From: Budorcas taxicolor | Lineage: Eukaryota > Chordata > Mammalia > Artiodactyla > Bovidae | Direction of reading: 5' to 3' | Length of the DNA: 64,000 bases | Assembly (NCBI RefSeq): GCF_023091745.1 | Contig: NC_068910.1 | Location: 46,611,272 to 46,675,271 of the forward strand | The notes under the pieces: generated by a model | What the model was told of the DNA's origin: nothing | Databases searched by the model: none | What the model saw: only the letters and a program-made list of their open reading frames with translations | Program-made: the position numbers and the translations under genes | Part shown: one piece after another, positions 32,559 to 44,690 of the stretch | How the letters are laid out: every line of letters starts with the position of its first letter | Numbering within the stretch: the stretch's first letter is position 1

Positions 32559-34499
32559 ATGAATGGTGACTGTGCATCACCAGTTCCCATCTCTGAATGC
32601 AGGTCTGTTGCTGTGTGTACCATCAGGCTCTACTGTTGTAACATTAATTTCCATAGATGCCGCTGGCACCCAGTCTGCAGTTTGAAATTATCCGGGTCAC
32701 AAGTGGGCTTTATCCCAGGGATGCAAGGATTCTTCAGTATCCACAAATCAATCAATGTAATTCACCACATTAACAAATTGAAAAATAAAAGCCATATGAT
32801 TATCTCAATAGATGCAGAGAAGGCCTTTGACAAAATTCAACATCCATTTATGATAAAAACTCTCCAGAAAGCAGGAATAGAAGGAACATACCTCAACATA
32901 ATAAAAGCTATATATGACAAACGCACAGCAAACATTATCCTCAATGGCGAAAAATTGAAAGCATTTCCCCTAAAGTCAGGAACAAGACAAGGGTGCCCAC
33001 TTTCACCGCTTCTATTCAACATAGCTCTGGAAGTTTTGGCCACAGCAATCAGAGCAGAAAAAGAAATAAAAGGAATCCAAATTGGAAAAGAAGAAGTAAA
33101 ACTCTCACTGTTTGCAGATGACATGATCCTCTACATAGAAAACCCTAAAGACTCCACCAGAAAATTACTAGAGCTAATCAATGAATATAGTAAAGTTGCA
33201 GGATATAAAATCAACACACAGAAATCCCTTGCATTCCTATACACTAATAATGAGAAAGTAGAAAAAGAAATTAAGGAAACAATTCCATTCACCACTGCAA
33301 TGAAAAGAATAAAATACTTAGGAATATATCTACCTAAAGAAACTGAGGACCTATATATAGAAAACTATAAAACACTGGTGAAAGAAATCAAAGAGGACAC
33401 TAATAGATGGAGAAATATACCATGTTCATGGATCGGAAGAATCAATATAGTGAAAATGAGTATACTACCCAAAGCAATTTACAAATTCAATGCAATCCCT
33501 ATCAAGCTACCAGCCATATTTTTCACAGAACTAGAACAAATAATTTCAAGATTTGTATGGAAATACAAAAAACCTCGAATAGCCAAAGCAATCTTGAGAA
33601 GGAAGAATGGAACTGGAAGAATCAACCTGCCTGACTTCAGGCTCTACTACAAAGCCACAGTCATCAAGACAGTATGGTACTGGCACAAAGACAGAAATAT
33701 AGATCAATGGAACAAAATAGAAAGCCCAGAGATAAATCCACACACATATGGACACTTTATCTTTGACAAAGGAGGCAAGAATATACAATGGAGTAAAGAC
33801 AATCTCTTTAGCAAGTGGTGCTGGGAAAACTGGTCAACCACTTGTAAAAGAATGAAACTAGATCACTTTCTAACACCATACACAAAAATAAACTCAAAAT
33901 GGATTAAAGATCTAAACGTAAGACCAGAAACTATAAAACTCCTAGAGGAGAACATAGGCAAAACACTCTCCGACATAAATCACAGCAGGATCCTCTATGA
34001 TCCACCTCCCAGAATTCTGGAAATAAAAGCAAAAATAAACAAATGGGATCTGATTAAAATTAAAAGCTTCTGCACAACAAAGGAAACTATAAGCAAGGTG
34101 AAAAGACAGCCTTCGGAATGGGAGAAAATAATAGCAAATGAAGCAACTGACAAACAACTAATCTCAAAAATATACAAGCAACTCCTGCAGCTCAATTCCA
34201 GAAAAATAAACGACCCAATCAAAAAATGGGCCAAAGAACTAAATAGACATTTCTCCAAAGAAGACACACAGATGGCTAACAAACACATGAAAAGATGCTC
34301 AACATCACTCATTATCAGAGAAATGCAAATCAGGACCACAATGAGGTACCACTTCACACCAGTCAGAATGGCTGCGATCCAAAAATCTGCAAGCAATAAA
34401 TGCTGGAGAGGGTGTGGAGAAAAGGGAACCCTCTTACACTGTTGGTGGGAATGCAAACTAGTACAGCCACTATGGAGAACAGTGTGGAGATTCCTTTAA
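32559..34499 (+). pseudogene. L1 ORF2p reverse-transcriptase fragment fused to flanking codons
   Basis: A 646-codon ORF. Residues 1 to about 48 come from unique DNA upstream of the L1 insertion; from about residue 49 (QVGFIPGMQGFF) it is L1 ORF2p. It includes the RT fingers/palm (DAEKAFDKIQHPFMIKTLQK) and the catalytic FADD box at 33111-33122 (about residue 185). The thumb and C-terminal region follow. Translation stops at a TAA at 34497-34499 where related copies read a lysine. The same frame continues open from 34500 to 34811, so one nonsense change separates the C-terminal cysteine-region tail. The endonuclease is absent. I regard it as a dead retrotransposon remnant. The fused N-terminus is coincidental unless a transcript is shown. 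Confidence 0.9.
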
Positions 34500-35195
34500 A
34501 AATTGCAAATAGAACTGCCTTATGACCCAGCAATCCCACTGCTGGGCATACACACCGAGGAAACCAGAATTGAAAGAGACACATGTACCCCAATGTTCAT
34601 CGCAGCACTGTTTATAATAGCCAGGACATGGAAGCAACCTAGATGTCCATCAGCAGATGAATGGATAAGAAAGTGGTGGTACATATACACAATGGAGTAT
34701 TACTCAGCCGTTAAAAAGAATTCATTTGAATCAGTTCTGATGAGATGGATGAAACTGGAGCTGATTATACAGAGTGAAGCCAGAAAGAAAAACACCAATA
34801 CAGTATACTAACACATATATATGGAATTTAGAAAGATGGCAATGACGACCCTGTATGCAAGACAGCAAAAAAGACACAGATGTGTATAACGGACTTTTGG
34901 ACTCAGAGGGAGAGGGAGAGGGTGGGATGATATGGGAGAATGGCATTGTAACATATATACTATCATGTAAGAATTGAATCGCCAGTCTATGTCTGACGCA
35001 GGATACAGCATGCTTGGGGCTGATGCACGGTGATGACCCAGAGAGATGTTATGGGGAGGGAGGTGGGAGGCGGGGTTCATGTTTGGGAACGCATGTACAC
35101 CCGTGGTGGATTCATGTCAATGTATGGCAAAACCAATACAGTATTGTAAAGTAAAATAAAGTAAAAATAAAAATTAAAAAAAAAAAGAAAGGAAA
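32702..35195 (+). mobile_element. Young L1 (L1-BT type), 5'-truncated, 18-bp TSD
   Basis: About 2.5 kb from within the ORF2 reverse transcriptase to the 3' UTR and poly-A at 35,174-35,195. The flanking gaaattatccgggtcaca (32684-32701) and gaaattatccaggtcaca (35196-35213) form an 18-bp TSD with one mismatch. The long open frame and the near-perfect TSD indicate a recent insertion. The 5' UTR, ORF1 and endonuclease are missing, so it cannot move by itself. Confidence 0.97.
34503..34811 (+). pseudogene. L1 ORF2p C-terminal remainder
   Basis: About 100 codons in the same frame as the upstream 646-codon ORF, beyond the in-frame TAA. They encode the conserved ORF2p tail (LPYDPAIPLLGIHTEETRIE, then WIRKWWYIYTMEYYSAVKKN). 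No start codon context is apparent, and it exists only because of the premature stop. The natural ORF2 stop lies at 34809-34811. Confidence 0.85.
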
Positions 35196-35213
35196 GAAAT
35201 TATCCAGGTCACA

Positions 35214-36058
35214 CTTGTCTGCTTGACTCAGTTTAGCGACTTGATCTGAAACATTTCCAGGTTATATGCTCACCATTTGTTCTGACTCTGAGACAGTCTG
35301 CAATGTGACTTTCAGAAAAGATTCTCTGTCGTGTTGTCTAGATTCATCACGGTCATGCGAAACTCATCCAGAAGTATGTTATCTGCCTGCCCTCTGGGTT
35401 TCAGTGCTTCAGTGCTTTGCTGAAGAAAGAAAAAAAAAGATTTGTTTCAGAAATTTCAGCGGAGATGACTAGCAAATGGTTTTGAAGATTGATTAAAGTT
35501 GGTTTAAAGATTGGTACCAACCTTCTTAAAGAAAGGATCTTAAACTGTTCTTACCTCGCTTGCTACACCATCTGGCCTTCTAAGCAGTGCAATGTAGGTT
35601 TGGTCCGTTGAGCAGCCGAGAGTTCTGGCTTCTGACCAGTACTGACATTGAAAAGGTAGGAAGCTCTTTATACAGTCCTTTTGTATCAGCGTTGTTAATC
35701 ATGATGAAATAAAGTGGATTCCTATCCAGAATTTTTCCTAAAACCACTTGAATATTTGATTGGAATAATTCATAAATGTTGATATGGCCCCCAGATCCTC
35801 TTTGTCATTGGTGCTTCTGGAGTTGATCAGCTTTGAAATGGAAATGATGGCTTGCTGCTTTGCATTTTATTTTTTCCCTCTTTGCCAGAGAATCTCTGCT
35901 TCCTAGAGGAATTGTCCCCATCCTCCAGGCCATACAGTGGTCCAGCTCAGATTTCCAGTAGGTGAGAAAAAAAGCCTCATGAGCTTTTAAGATCCAGCAT
36001 CCCAAGATCTAAACCTGGACAGCATATTAAAAAGAGGAAGCTTCATTTTGCTGACAAA
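35214..36058. other. Unique non-coding stretch
   Basis: No gene or named repeat recognised. Short A-rich run at about 35,430. Confidence 0.4.
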
Positions 36059-36513
36059 GGTCCATATAGTCAAAGCTGTGGTTTTTCTAGTAGTCAGTGT
36101 ACAGATATGAGAGTTTGACTGTATAGAAGGCCGAAGAATTGATGCTTTCAAACCATGGTGCTGGAAAAAACTCTTGAGAGTCCTTTGGACAGCAGGGAGA
36201 TGAAACTAGTCAATCCTAAAGGAAGTCAATCCTGAATATTCATTGGAAGGACTGATGCTGAAGCTGAAGCTCCAATACTTTGGCCACCTGATGCAAACAG
36301 CTGCCTCTTTGGGAAAGATGCTGATGCTGGGAAAGATTGAGGGCAGGAGGAGAAGGGGCGACAGAGGTTGAGATGGTTGGACGGCATCACTGACTCGATG
36401 GACATGAGTTTTGAACAAATTCTGGAAGATAAGGAAGGACAGGGAAGCCTGGCATGCTGCAGTCCATGAAGTCACAGAGTCAGACAAGACTGAGCGACTT
36501 AACAGCAACAGAA
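36059..36513 (+). mobile_element. BovB LINE 3' end, 5'-truncated
   Basis: Plus-oriented BovB from 'ggtccatatagtcaaagctg' through 'gaagaattgatgctttcaaa' to the tail 'agactgagcgacttaacagc'. Stops and frameshifts interrupt the C-terminal coding part. A minus-strand ORF over it is an antisense shadow. Confidence 0.88.
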
Positions 36514-38689
36514 ATGATCTTGTATCGCTGCAGCATATTTACTTTTGCATTTCATTTTATCTTTAAAAGCTATTTATTTTAGCTTATACAAAACTTGGAA
36601 AGATGCTTAAGAGGAAAGAAAAATTATACCATAGTCCCAGATGAATTATTGGTTATAACCATGATGTTTCCTTCTAATCATATATCTACCCATTCCATAT
36701 TAACAAATCCTCACCGATCATAAGGTGCTAAAGAAGGCTCTGAAGTTATTGACAGTTAACCAGAGACAGTTACATTATTAGGGAACTCTCATTAAATCCA
36801 AGGGGATAAAACAAAATGCTAAGAAATTTGTCTCAAACAACTTTAGAGATCCTCTGGGTTTGGCAAAAGTATTAATGATGAGAAAGTGGGTTGCAGAGAA
36901 AAGGGTCATTTTCACCTTGATTCTATAAACTACATGAAGTGTGTAAGTTAATATAGAAAAAGGAGAAACGGAGGCATCCTAGATGATGCAATGACACTTT
37001 TGTTAACCTTGAGTTAGGAATATGGAGAGCAAAGAGCATGGGAATAACCTCAGGTAGACATTCTTCCCCACGTTTTTACCTTCTCCTCTGGATCTAAAGG
37101 CAAGGAACTCATATTAAACAGTCGAGTTTTATTCTATAATGGCACCCATTATTATCCCAAGAACACTCCATTTTCTTCAGATAATTGGAGTAGGTTAGCT
37201 GTCAACAACCCTGGAGTAGATGCCCAGTTTGAACTGACTCACCCAAATGTTCCTGCTCCCTTGGTGAGTTCCTTACATGCATCACTGCTGTGCCATTTTC
37301 CCAACTGTTGGCCCAGAGGATCTCCCTGCCACCCTGGCACACAGTGTGGCTTGACACAGTCCAGGCTGGCTAGATCTCTTACCCTGTTGAATGGTTGCAG
37401 GCCGGACCTGCAGAACTAACAGATACCTAAGTCAGACTGGGGGCAATTCCCTTCTTTCACACAAATGGCTGCTGTGCCTGAAAGAGTTCATTAGAGAGTT
37501 TAGTAATAGCCCATGTGTGTGTGTCAGAGAAACAGTGTGTATGTGTGTATGACGGAGAAAAGGAGCAGACTGCTTAGGCTTTGGGTAACTGCACTGTGTG
37601 TGAGAGAGAGAGACAGAGACGGGCCACTGCTTCTGGCCTCCTCACCTCATCTCTCTATGACCTTTGTAGCACTGTGATCATAACACATGGCTTAATAAAA
37701 GCTCAGGAGCCCAGGCTACTTCCATGGCTGTGGCTGAACTGCTTTCGTAGGCTTAGCTCTCCTGAGACTGTAGAGACTACAATGCCTTGAGATTGTAATG
37801 GAGCCCAAGTGAAACTGTGGGCATGAAAGTCCTTTGAAGCCACACAGTGCTGGGGGTGGAGGGTTCTTTGGGGGTTTTAGATGACTTAGGGGTGAATTGG
37901 ATCTCCCAGCCTGTGACCTGGCTCTGAGCCTCTAAGTCTCCAGTCACCCCTCACCTTGATGGCCCACTGCTTCTTACAGCATCATTGCTGGTCCATGCCC
38001 AGTTGGGTTCCTGAACCTTCATTCCTTGGGTGGGTTTGTAGGACAAGTAAGCAAATAGTTAGACCTCACCTTACTGGTTTTGCCTATAAAAACTGCCTAG
38101 GTAAGCATTCCCTGGGGAACTGGGGTCCTGTGTGAGCAGTGGCTAGCCTTGGGAAAGGTCCGGATGTGTTCACTTGTCCGATAATTCATAAAACTCATTT
38201 TTTTAAAAGTCAGTATAGGTTCAATTTCCTTGGGAAGGCAAAACAGTCCCAGGAAGGATGTGGGGAGAAGACAGAAACTGATTGAATGGAACAAGGAGGA
38301 AATAGGCACGCAAGGGTTCAAGAGATGCTGAGCATCCTTGGGCTGGCAAAGTCTAACCTCTGGCATTGACTCTAACGCACCGAGTCCAGAAAACTCAGTG
38401 ACAGCAGGATTGTAAAATCGGTGGCAGGAAGCAGCTCTTAGCTTCAGGGGAGAAGCGCATTTAACTGTCTAAAGAGGAACCTCTGGGTCTGTGGCGAAGA
38501 GGCTAATTAAGGTGATATTAATCTGAAACATCTTCGTGCTCATACAAGTAGAGAACTTTAATTCTGGTGCTTATGTTTTAATAATCTTCTCTTTCTGTAT
38601 TTTATTCCTTAATGAAATACCATTTTTCAAATCTAATGTGTTCTTCCAGTAAATACCCTTATGAAGAGCTTTATTTTTTCATCCAAACA
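36514..38689. other. Unique non-coding stretch
   Basis: No gene recognised in about 2.2 kb. TG and AG microsatellite-like tracts lie at 37,514-37,550 and 37,595-37,620. Short ORFs are uninformative. Confidence 0.4.
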
Positions 38690-39060
38690 GTTTTAAATCC
38701 TAAGATATATAAACAAAGGTGTTTATTGTTACATTGCATTAGTGAAAACTTCAAAAATGGTTGGCTCATCTGTATAATAGAATACCATGAAGTACATAGA
38801 AATAATGAGATGGAACTACTTATAGATAGGAAAAGATGTTGGTGGTGTTGAATTATACAACTGTATTTTTAGTAAGATCCCATTTTTATAAATATCGAGC
38901 ATATATGACTAAATAAGCTTAGAAATGCATCTATAAAGAATGGTCATCAAACTGTTAATGGTGTGTTCCTCTAAAGGCAAAAGTTGTAGAGGGATAATTT
39001 CATTTCCTTATTCATGTATATATATATGTATTGATCTGTAGCATATGGGTTTTTTTTACA
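38690..39060 (+). mobile_element. Old L1M-like fragment
   Basis: 'gtataatagaataccatgaa', 'agtaagatcccatttttata' and 'catcaaactgttaatggtgt' follow the order of an old L1 ORF2 end and 3' UTR in plus orientation. Highly diverged. Confidence 0.55.
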
Positions 39061-39289
39061 GTTTTTTATTTTTCTAGAATTCAGTTTCCTTTAAAATTGA
39101 ACACCAGCAGAAAGAAAAAGATTTCAGAAAGAAAAGATCACTAGAGGCACCAGGCACTATAATTTTCTTAAACCGGATTCACTGCTTCCCAGATTAAGGC
39201 AAGAGCTTTGAAAAACCTGAAAAAAAACCAGAGATTTCAAAGTAGGCAAAATAGGCAATGGATGTTCCCCAACATTGTCTGCTTAAGAA

Positions 39290-39640
39290 TTTGAACTGTA
39301 GATACACAGAGCCTCTCACTTGGATGCATCTCAGAGGCATTGTCCTGACTGAAAGAATCTAATATGTCTAAAGGTTCCATAGAGCAGGATTCCATTTATC
39401 TGACACCCTCAATATGGCAAAGCTATGGGGAAGCAATCAGTGGTTACCAGGGTTTGGGAAAAGGGATGGCGAAAGGAAATTGCTTTTGGTGAGGGATTCG
39501 CTCTGTATCTTGATTGTGGTGATGGTAAACATGCCACTTACATGCCAAAATTCATAGAACTAGTCACAGAAAAGTGCATTTTACTCTAAGCTAGTTTTTA
39601 AAAAGTAAAGCAATAAAATAAAGAACAGGGAACCGAGGAA
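39290..39640 (+). mobile_element. Old L1 3' UTR fragment
   Basis: 'ggttaccagggtttgggaaa', 'ctgtatcttgattgtggtga' and 'agtgcattttactctaagct' ending in 'aaagcaataaaataaag' match an ancient L1 3' UTR in plus orientation. Confidence 0.65.
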
Positions 39641-40372
39641 GATTGTGTGTCTGACCCCCACACAGAAGCATGGCTGTGGTCTTCCAGTTGTTCAGCACCA
39701 TCTAGCCATCCACTCTGCAGGTCTCACTCTCCTTGATGGAGCCCCAGAGGCAGCCTTACCCTCACCTCTGCCCACGATCAGTTCCTCCACCCACAAACTA
39801 TAAGGGATTGTTCAGTTTCTGTCTGAGTAAATCCCATGTTTGGAAGCTTGGCATCTTTCAAGCCTTTATGTTGGATTTGCATATATACCTTCTATGTAAC
39901 TTCCTCTCTGTAACTTCCACCAGTGGAATCTAATCTAACTGGTAATAAGATAAACTACGTCCAACCTCTTAAAACAGCAGAAACTTCTGTATACTGCAGT
40001 AATGTCTCCGCTCTCTCAGCATGTCATGTCTCTTCCTCTGAGCTGCCTCTTTGCTCATACGGCTGCATGCTGGTTTCCAGACCCTCCACCTCTCCGGGCT
40101 CTTTTGTCTGCCGCCTCATTTACCAGCATCCCTCTGGAAACACAGGGGCCAGAGTGAATGTGCTTCTCTGTCTGCCTGTGGTCTGACAATAGAGCTGGCC
40201 CAGCTCTGTTGCTGATGCTAACGGTTTGTCGTTTAGTGACACTGATAGTTGCTTTTCCATCTCCAGAAACCATATGGCTCTGTGGACTTGAAGTGTGTAA
40301 ACACTTCCTTTTTACATACGCTGCTGTGAAACCTCAGGTCTCATCTCGTTCTGCAGGAACAGGATCGTTGTC
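39641..40372. other. Unique non-coding stretch
   Basis: No gene or named repeat recognised. Confidence 0.4.
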
Positions 40373-42967
40373 TTTTTTTTTTTTTTTTTTTTTACTTTAC
40401 AACATTGTATTGGTTTTGCCATACATCAATATGAATCCGCCACAGGTGTACACGTGTTCCCAATCCTGAATCCCCCCTCCCACCTCCCTCCCCATACCAT
40501 CCCTCTGGGTCATCCCAGTGCATCAGCCCCAAGCATCCTGTATCCTGCGTCAAACCTGGACTGGCGATTCATTTCTAAAATGATATTATACATGTTTCAA
40601 TGCCATTCTCCCAAATCATCCCACCCTCTCCCTCTCCCACAGAGTCCAAAAGACTGTTCTATACATCTGTGTCTCTTTTGCTGTCTCGCATACAGGGTTA
40701 TCGTTACCATCTTTCTAAATTCCATATATATGCATTAGAATACTGTATTGGTGTTTTTCTTTCTGGCTTACTTCACTCTGTATAATCGGCTCCAGTTTCA
40801 TCCACGTCATTAGAACTGATTCAAATGTATTCTTTTTAATGGCTGAGTAATACTCCATTGTGTATATGTACCACAGCTTTCTTACCCATTCATCTGCTGA
40901 TGGACATCTAGGTTGCTTCCATGTCCTGGCTATTATAAACAGTGCTGTGATGAACATTGGGGTACACGTGTCTCTTTCAATTCTGGTGTCCTCGGTGTGT
41001 ATGCCCAGCAGTGGGATTGCTGGGTCATAAGGCAGTTCTATTTGCAATTTTTTAAGGAATCTCCACACTGTTCTCCTTAGTGGCTGTACTAGTTTGCATT
41101 CCCACCAACAGTGTAAGAGGGTTCCCTTTTCTCCACACCCTCTCCAGCATTTATTGCTTGTAGACTTTTGGATAGCAGCCGTTCTGACTGGCGTGAAATG
41201 GTACCTCATTGTGGTTTTGATTTGCATTTCTCTGATAATGAGTGATGTTGAGCATCTTTCATGTGTTTGTTAGCCATCTGTGTGTCTTCTTTGGAGAAAT
41301 GTCTATTTAGTTCTTTGGTTCATTTTTTGATTGGGTTGTTTATTTTTCTGGAATTGAGCTGCATGAGTTGCTTGTATATTTTTGAGATTAGTTGTTTGTC
41401 AGTTGCTTCATTTGCTATTATTTTCTCCCATTCTGAAGGCTGTCTTTTCACCTTGCTTATAGTTTCCTTTGTTGTGCAGAAGCTTTTAATTTTAATTAGG
41501 TCCCATTTGTTTATTTTTGCTTTTACCAGTATTCTGGGAGGTGGATCATAGAGGATCCTGCTGTGATTTATGTCGGAGAGTGTTTTGCCTATGTTCTCCT
41601 CTAGGAGTTTTATAGTTTCTGGTCTTAAGTTTAGATCTTTAATCCATTTTGAGTTTATTTTTGTGTATGGTGTTAGAAAGTGATCTAGTTTCATTCTTTT
41701 ACAAGTGGTTGACCAGTTTTCCCAGCACCACTTGTTAAAGAGATTATCTTTAATCCATTGTATATTCTTGCCTCCTTTGTCGAAGATAAGGTGTCCATAT
41801 GTGTGTGGATTTATCTCTGGGCTTTCTATTTTGTTCCATGGATCTATATTTCTGTCATTGTGCCAGTACCATACTGTCTTGATGACTGTGGCTTTGTAGT
41901 AGAGCCTGAAGTCAGGCAGGTTGATTCTTCCAGTTCCATTCTTCTTTCTCAAGATTGCTTTGGCTATTCGAGGTTTTTTGTATTTCCATACAAATCTTGA
42001 AATTACTTGTTCTAGTTCTGTGAAAAATATGGCTGGTAGCTTGATAGGGATTGCATTGAATCTGTAGATTGCTTTGGGTAGTATACTCATTTTCACTATA
42101 TTGATTCTTCCGATCCATGAACATGGTATATTTCTCCATCTATTAGTGTCCTCTTTGATTTCTTTCATCAGTGTTTTATAGTTTTCTATATATAGGTCTT
42201 TAGTTTCTTTAGGTAGATATATTCCTAAGTATTTTATTCTTTTCATTGCAGTGGTGAATGGAATTGTTTCCTGAATTTCTTTTTCTACTTTCTCATTATT
42301 AGTGTATAGGAATGTAAGGGGTTTCTGCATGTTGACTTTATATCCTGCAACTTTACTATATTCATTGATTAGCTCTAGTAATTTTCTGGTGGAGTCTTTA
42401 GGGTTTTCTATGTAGAGGATCATGTCATCTGCAAACAGTGAGAGTTTTACTTCTTATTTTCCAGTTTGGATTCCTTTTATTTCTTTTTCTGCTCTGATTG
42501 CTGTGGCCAAAACTTCCAGAGCTATGTTAAATAGTAGTGGTGAAAGTGGGCACCCTTGTCGTGTTCCTGACTTTAGGGGAAGTGCTTTCAATTTTTCACC
42601 ATTGAAGATAATGTTTGCTGTGGGTTTGTCACATATAGCTTTTATTATGTTGAGGTATGTTCCTTCTATTCCTGCTTTCTGGAGAGTTTTTATCATAAAT
42701 GGATGTTGAATTTTGTCAAAGGCTTTCTCTGCATCTATTGAGAATATGGCTTTTATTTTTCAATTTGTTAATGTGGTGAATTACATTGATTGATTTGCGG
42801 ATATTGAAGAATCCTTGCATCCCTGGGATAAAGCCCACTTGGTCATGGTGTATGACCTTTTTAATGTGTTGTTGGATTCTGCTTGCTATAATTTTGTTAA
42901 GGATTTTTGCATCTATGTTCATCAGTTATATTGGCCTGTAGTTTTCTTTTTTTGTGGCATCTTTGTC
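40373..42967 (-). mobile_element. Young L1 (L1-BT type), 5'-truncated, minus strand
   Basis: Poly-T at 40373-40393, then about 2.6 kb of reverse-oriented L1-BT 3' UTR and ORF2 up to the start of the RT domain. 'ttgtctttt' occurs at both edges (40,369-40,377 and 42,963-42,971), a probable TSD overlapping L1 sequence by microhomology. By eye it is closely similar to the 32.7-35.2 kb copy but carries more coding breaks, hence probably somewhat older. Confidence 0.95.
40715..42922 (-). pseudogene. L1 ORF2p fragment broken by two stops and two deletions
   Basis: Reading from 42,922 downward, the RT segment IQQHIKKVIHHDQVGFIPGM is followed by a 5-base deletion near 42,746 (relative to the other young copy) that shifts the frame. 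A GAA-to-TAA change lies just before the FADD box (42424-42435). A 367-codon frame then runs 42,423 to 41,320 and ends at a TGG-to-TGA change. A 1-base deletion in the A-run near 41,259 precedes the C-terminal ORF 41,227-40,715. The RT box itself is intact, but no contiguous protein is possible. The endonuclease domain is absent. Confidence 0.9.
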
Positions 42968-43309
42968 TTTTACTGCAGAATTCCATGTGTATTCTGTTCA
43001 GTTGTGTCTTCCTAGAGTGACCATCCCAAACTATCCATACCACTTTGCCTCCTGCAGGGTTCTGGCGTCTGGCATATCTACCTTTCCAGCCTCAGGCTCA
43101 GACATGCCAAGTCTTCATTTCTGCCATCTTTATCTCCTAGAAGACTGAAAGAAGCAAGAAGTCTGAATTTCATGTCTGCCCCATCACTGCTGACTCAACA
43201 GGGGAGGCTTCTCCCCAAGAAAAGAAATGCCAGCCTGTCCCCAAGCTTTCCTCTGCCTGTATTCCTTTCTGAAAAGATGGCTCTTGTGTTCTGAATGTTG
43301 TCACTCTTT

Positions 43310-43620
43310 ATAGGTGACTGTTAATTGTACATAATTGTACACCAGTTTAGGTGGCTGGGGCAGAATGGCGCCGTCTAAATACAAGTTATCACACTAATTA
43401 GCATCACTGCATACTCAAGCAGGTTGGAACCCTCCCAGCCTCCTCCAGTATGCCATAGGTGCACAGTTACTATGAAATTGCCACACATCTGCGTGATTAT
43501 TTCCATAATTGCTGCACTTGAAAGGTGACTGCCCGTCTCTTCCACAATGAAAAGGTGTTAATTATGTTAATGATCAGGAACTCTGAAACAGCTTCTCTTA
43601 GTGGATCCTGGAGGGGAGAT
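43310..43620. promoter_or_regulatory. Candidate conserved regulatory element
   Basis: Repeat-free block between TE-rich regions with many homeodomain-like cores: 'gactgttaattgtacataat' near 43,317, 'cacactaattagcatcactg' at 43,390, 'gtgattatttccataattgc' at 43,493, and 'gtgttaattatgttaatgat' at 43,555. No ORF. It resembles a conserved non-coding element. Conservation was not tested. Confidence 0.38.
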
Positions 43621-44152
43621 GTGCTGGAGTAGACAGAGAAGGCAGGTGGCCGGGGACCTGATGCCAACATGAGGGCAGATGGGCATGAAAGGAAGTAGAA
43701 GTTTTACAGAGAAAAGTGAGAAAAGTATCTAAAGGAAGAGGAAATTAGAAACGGTCATTGAAGCAATTTGTTGGTGTGATTAGAAAGTGCCCTTGCTATA
43801 ATGAGGTAAATAGGCCAGTCTGAACAAAGTCCCCTGTGGTCATCATCTTTTAGCAGTTGCTCAGGATGTAAGGATGAAGATGGAAGGTGCTAGCTTGCCC
43901 TTTTTCTTCCTTTTCTAGAAACCAGGCATTTAATTCTAAAGTTTTTTTTATTAATTCTCATTTCACCAAGTATAAATAAACTCTCCCAAAAGCAAAACTT
44001 CTGTGCTGGTCCACCTTATCAAACGCTTGAAAACACCAAGAGAGCCTAATATATAAATGCAATGTTAACAAACACTGGGCTGTTTTATATAGTTATTCCT
44101 AAATTAGTTGATCAAGAGCCTGCATTCATTTCAGAGCCCTTCCCTGAAACAT
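43621..44152. other. Unique non-coding stretch
   Basis: Nothing recognised. Confidence 0.4.
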
Positions 44153-44385
44153 TGGGCTTTCATGATGGCTCAGCAGGTAAAGAATCTGCCTGACAATGCA
44201 GGAGACACAGGAGATGCAGGCTCGATCCCTGGTCTGGGAAGATCCCCTAGAGGAGGAAATGGCAACCCACTTCAGTATTCTTACCTGGAAAATCCCACAG
44301 ACAGAGGAGCCTGGTGGGCTACAGTCCATGGGATTGCAAAGGGACAAACAGGACTAAGTGGCTAAACAACAACAGCAACAACGGT
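44153..44385 (+). mobile_element. Bov-tA SINE
   Basis: Plus-oriented full Bov-tA, head 'gggctttcatgatggctcag', body 'gatccctggtctgggaagat', ending in 'aacaacaacagcaacaac'. It lies directly beside an L1 piece. Confidence 0.93.
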
Positions 44386-44387
44386 TC

Positions 44388-44690
44388 CAAATATATAAAG
44401 GACTCGTACAACTCATCAGCAAACAAACAGAAAGAACCCTATTAACAAATGAGTAAAGTATCAAAAGATTCAATTAGATATTTTCCCAAGGAAGATATAC
44501 AAATGGCCAAAGATAGTAAAAAGATGCTCAGCATCACTAATCATCAGGAAAATACGAATCAAAACCACAATATCACCTCATGCTTGTTAGGAGAGCTATT
44601 ATCCAGATGACATCAAATGCTGGCAAGGATGTGGACTAAAGGGAACCCTTGTGCACTGTTACTGGGGATGTAGATGGGTGCTGCTATCCT
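44388..44690 (+). mobile_element. Old L1 ORF2 fragment
   Basis: 'aatatataaaggactcgtac', 'gatgctcagcatcactaatc' and 'gatgtggactaaagggaacc' are L1 ORF2 C-terminal wording in plus orientation. Frameshifted, non-coding. Confidence 0.8.

Noticed and set aside
33995..34456. 153-codon minus-strand ORF
   Set aside because: Antisense shadow of the L1 ORF2 fragment on the plus strand; the same shadow appears over the other L1 copy.
32559..34811. A host gene of reverse-transcriptase type
   Set aside because: Flanking TSD, poly-A tail and 5' truncation show a plain L1 insertion; reported only as a chimeric ORF curiosity.
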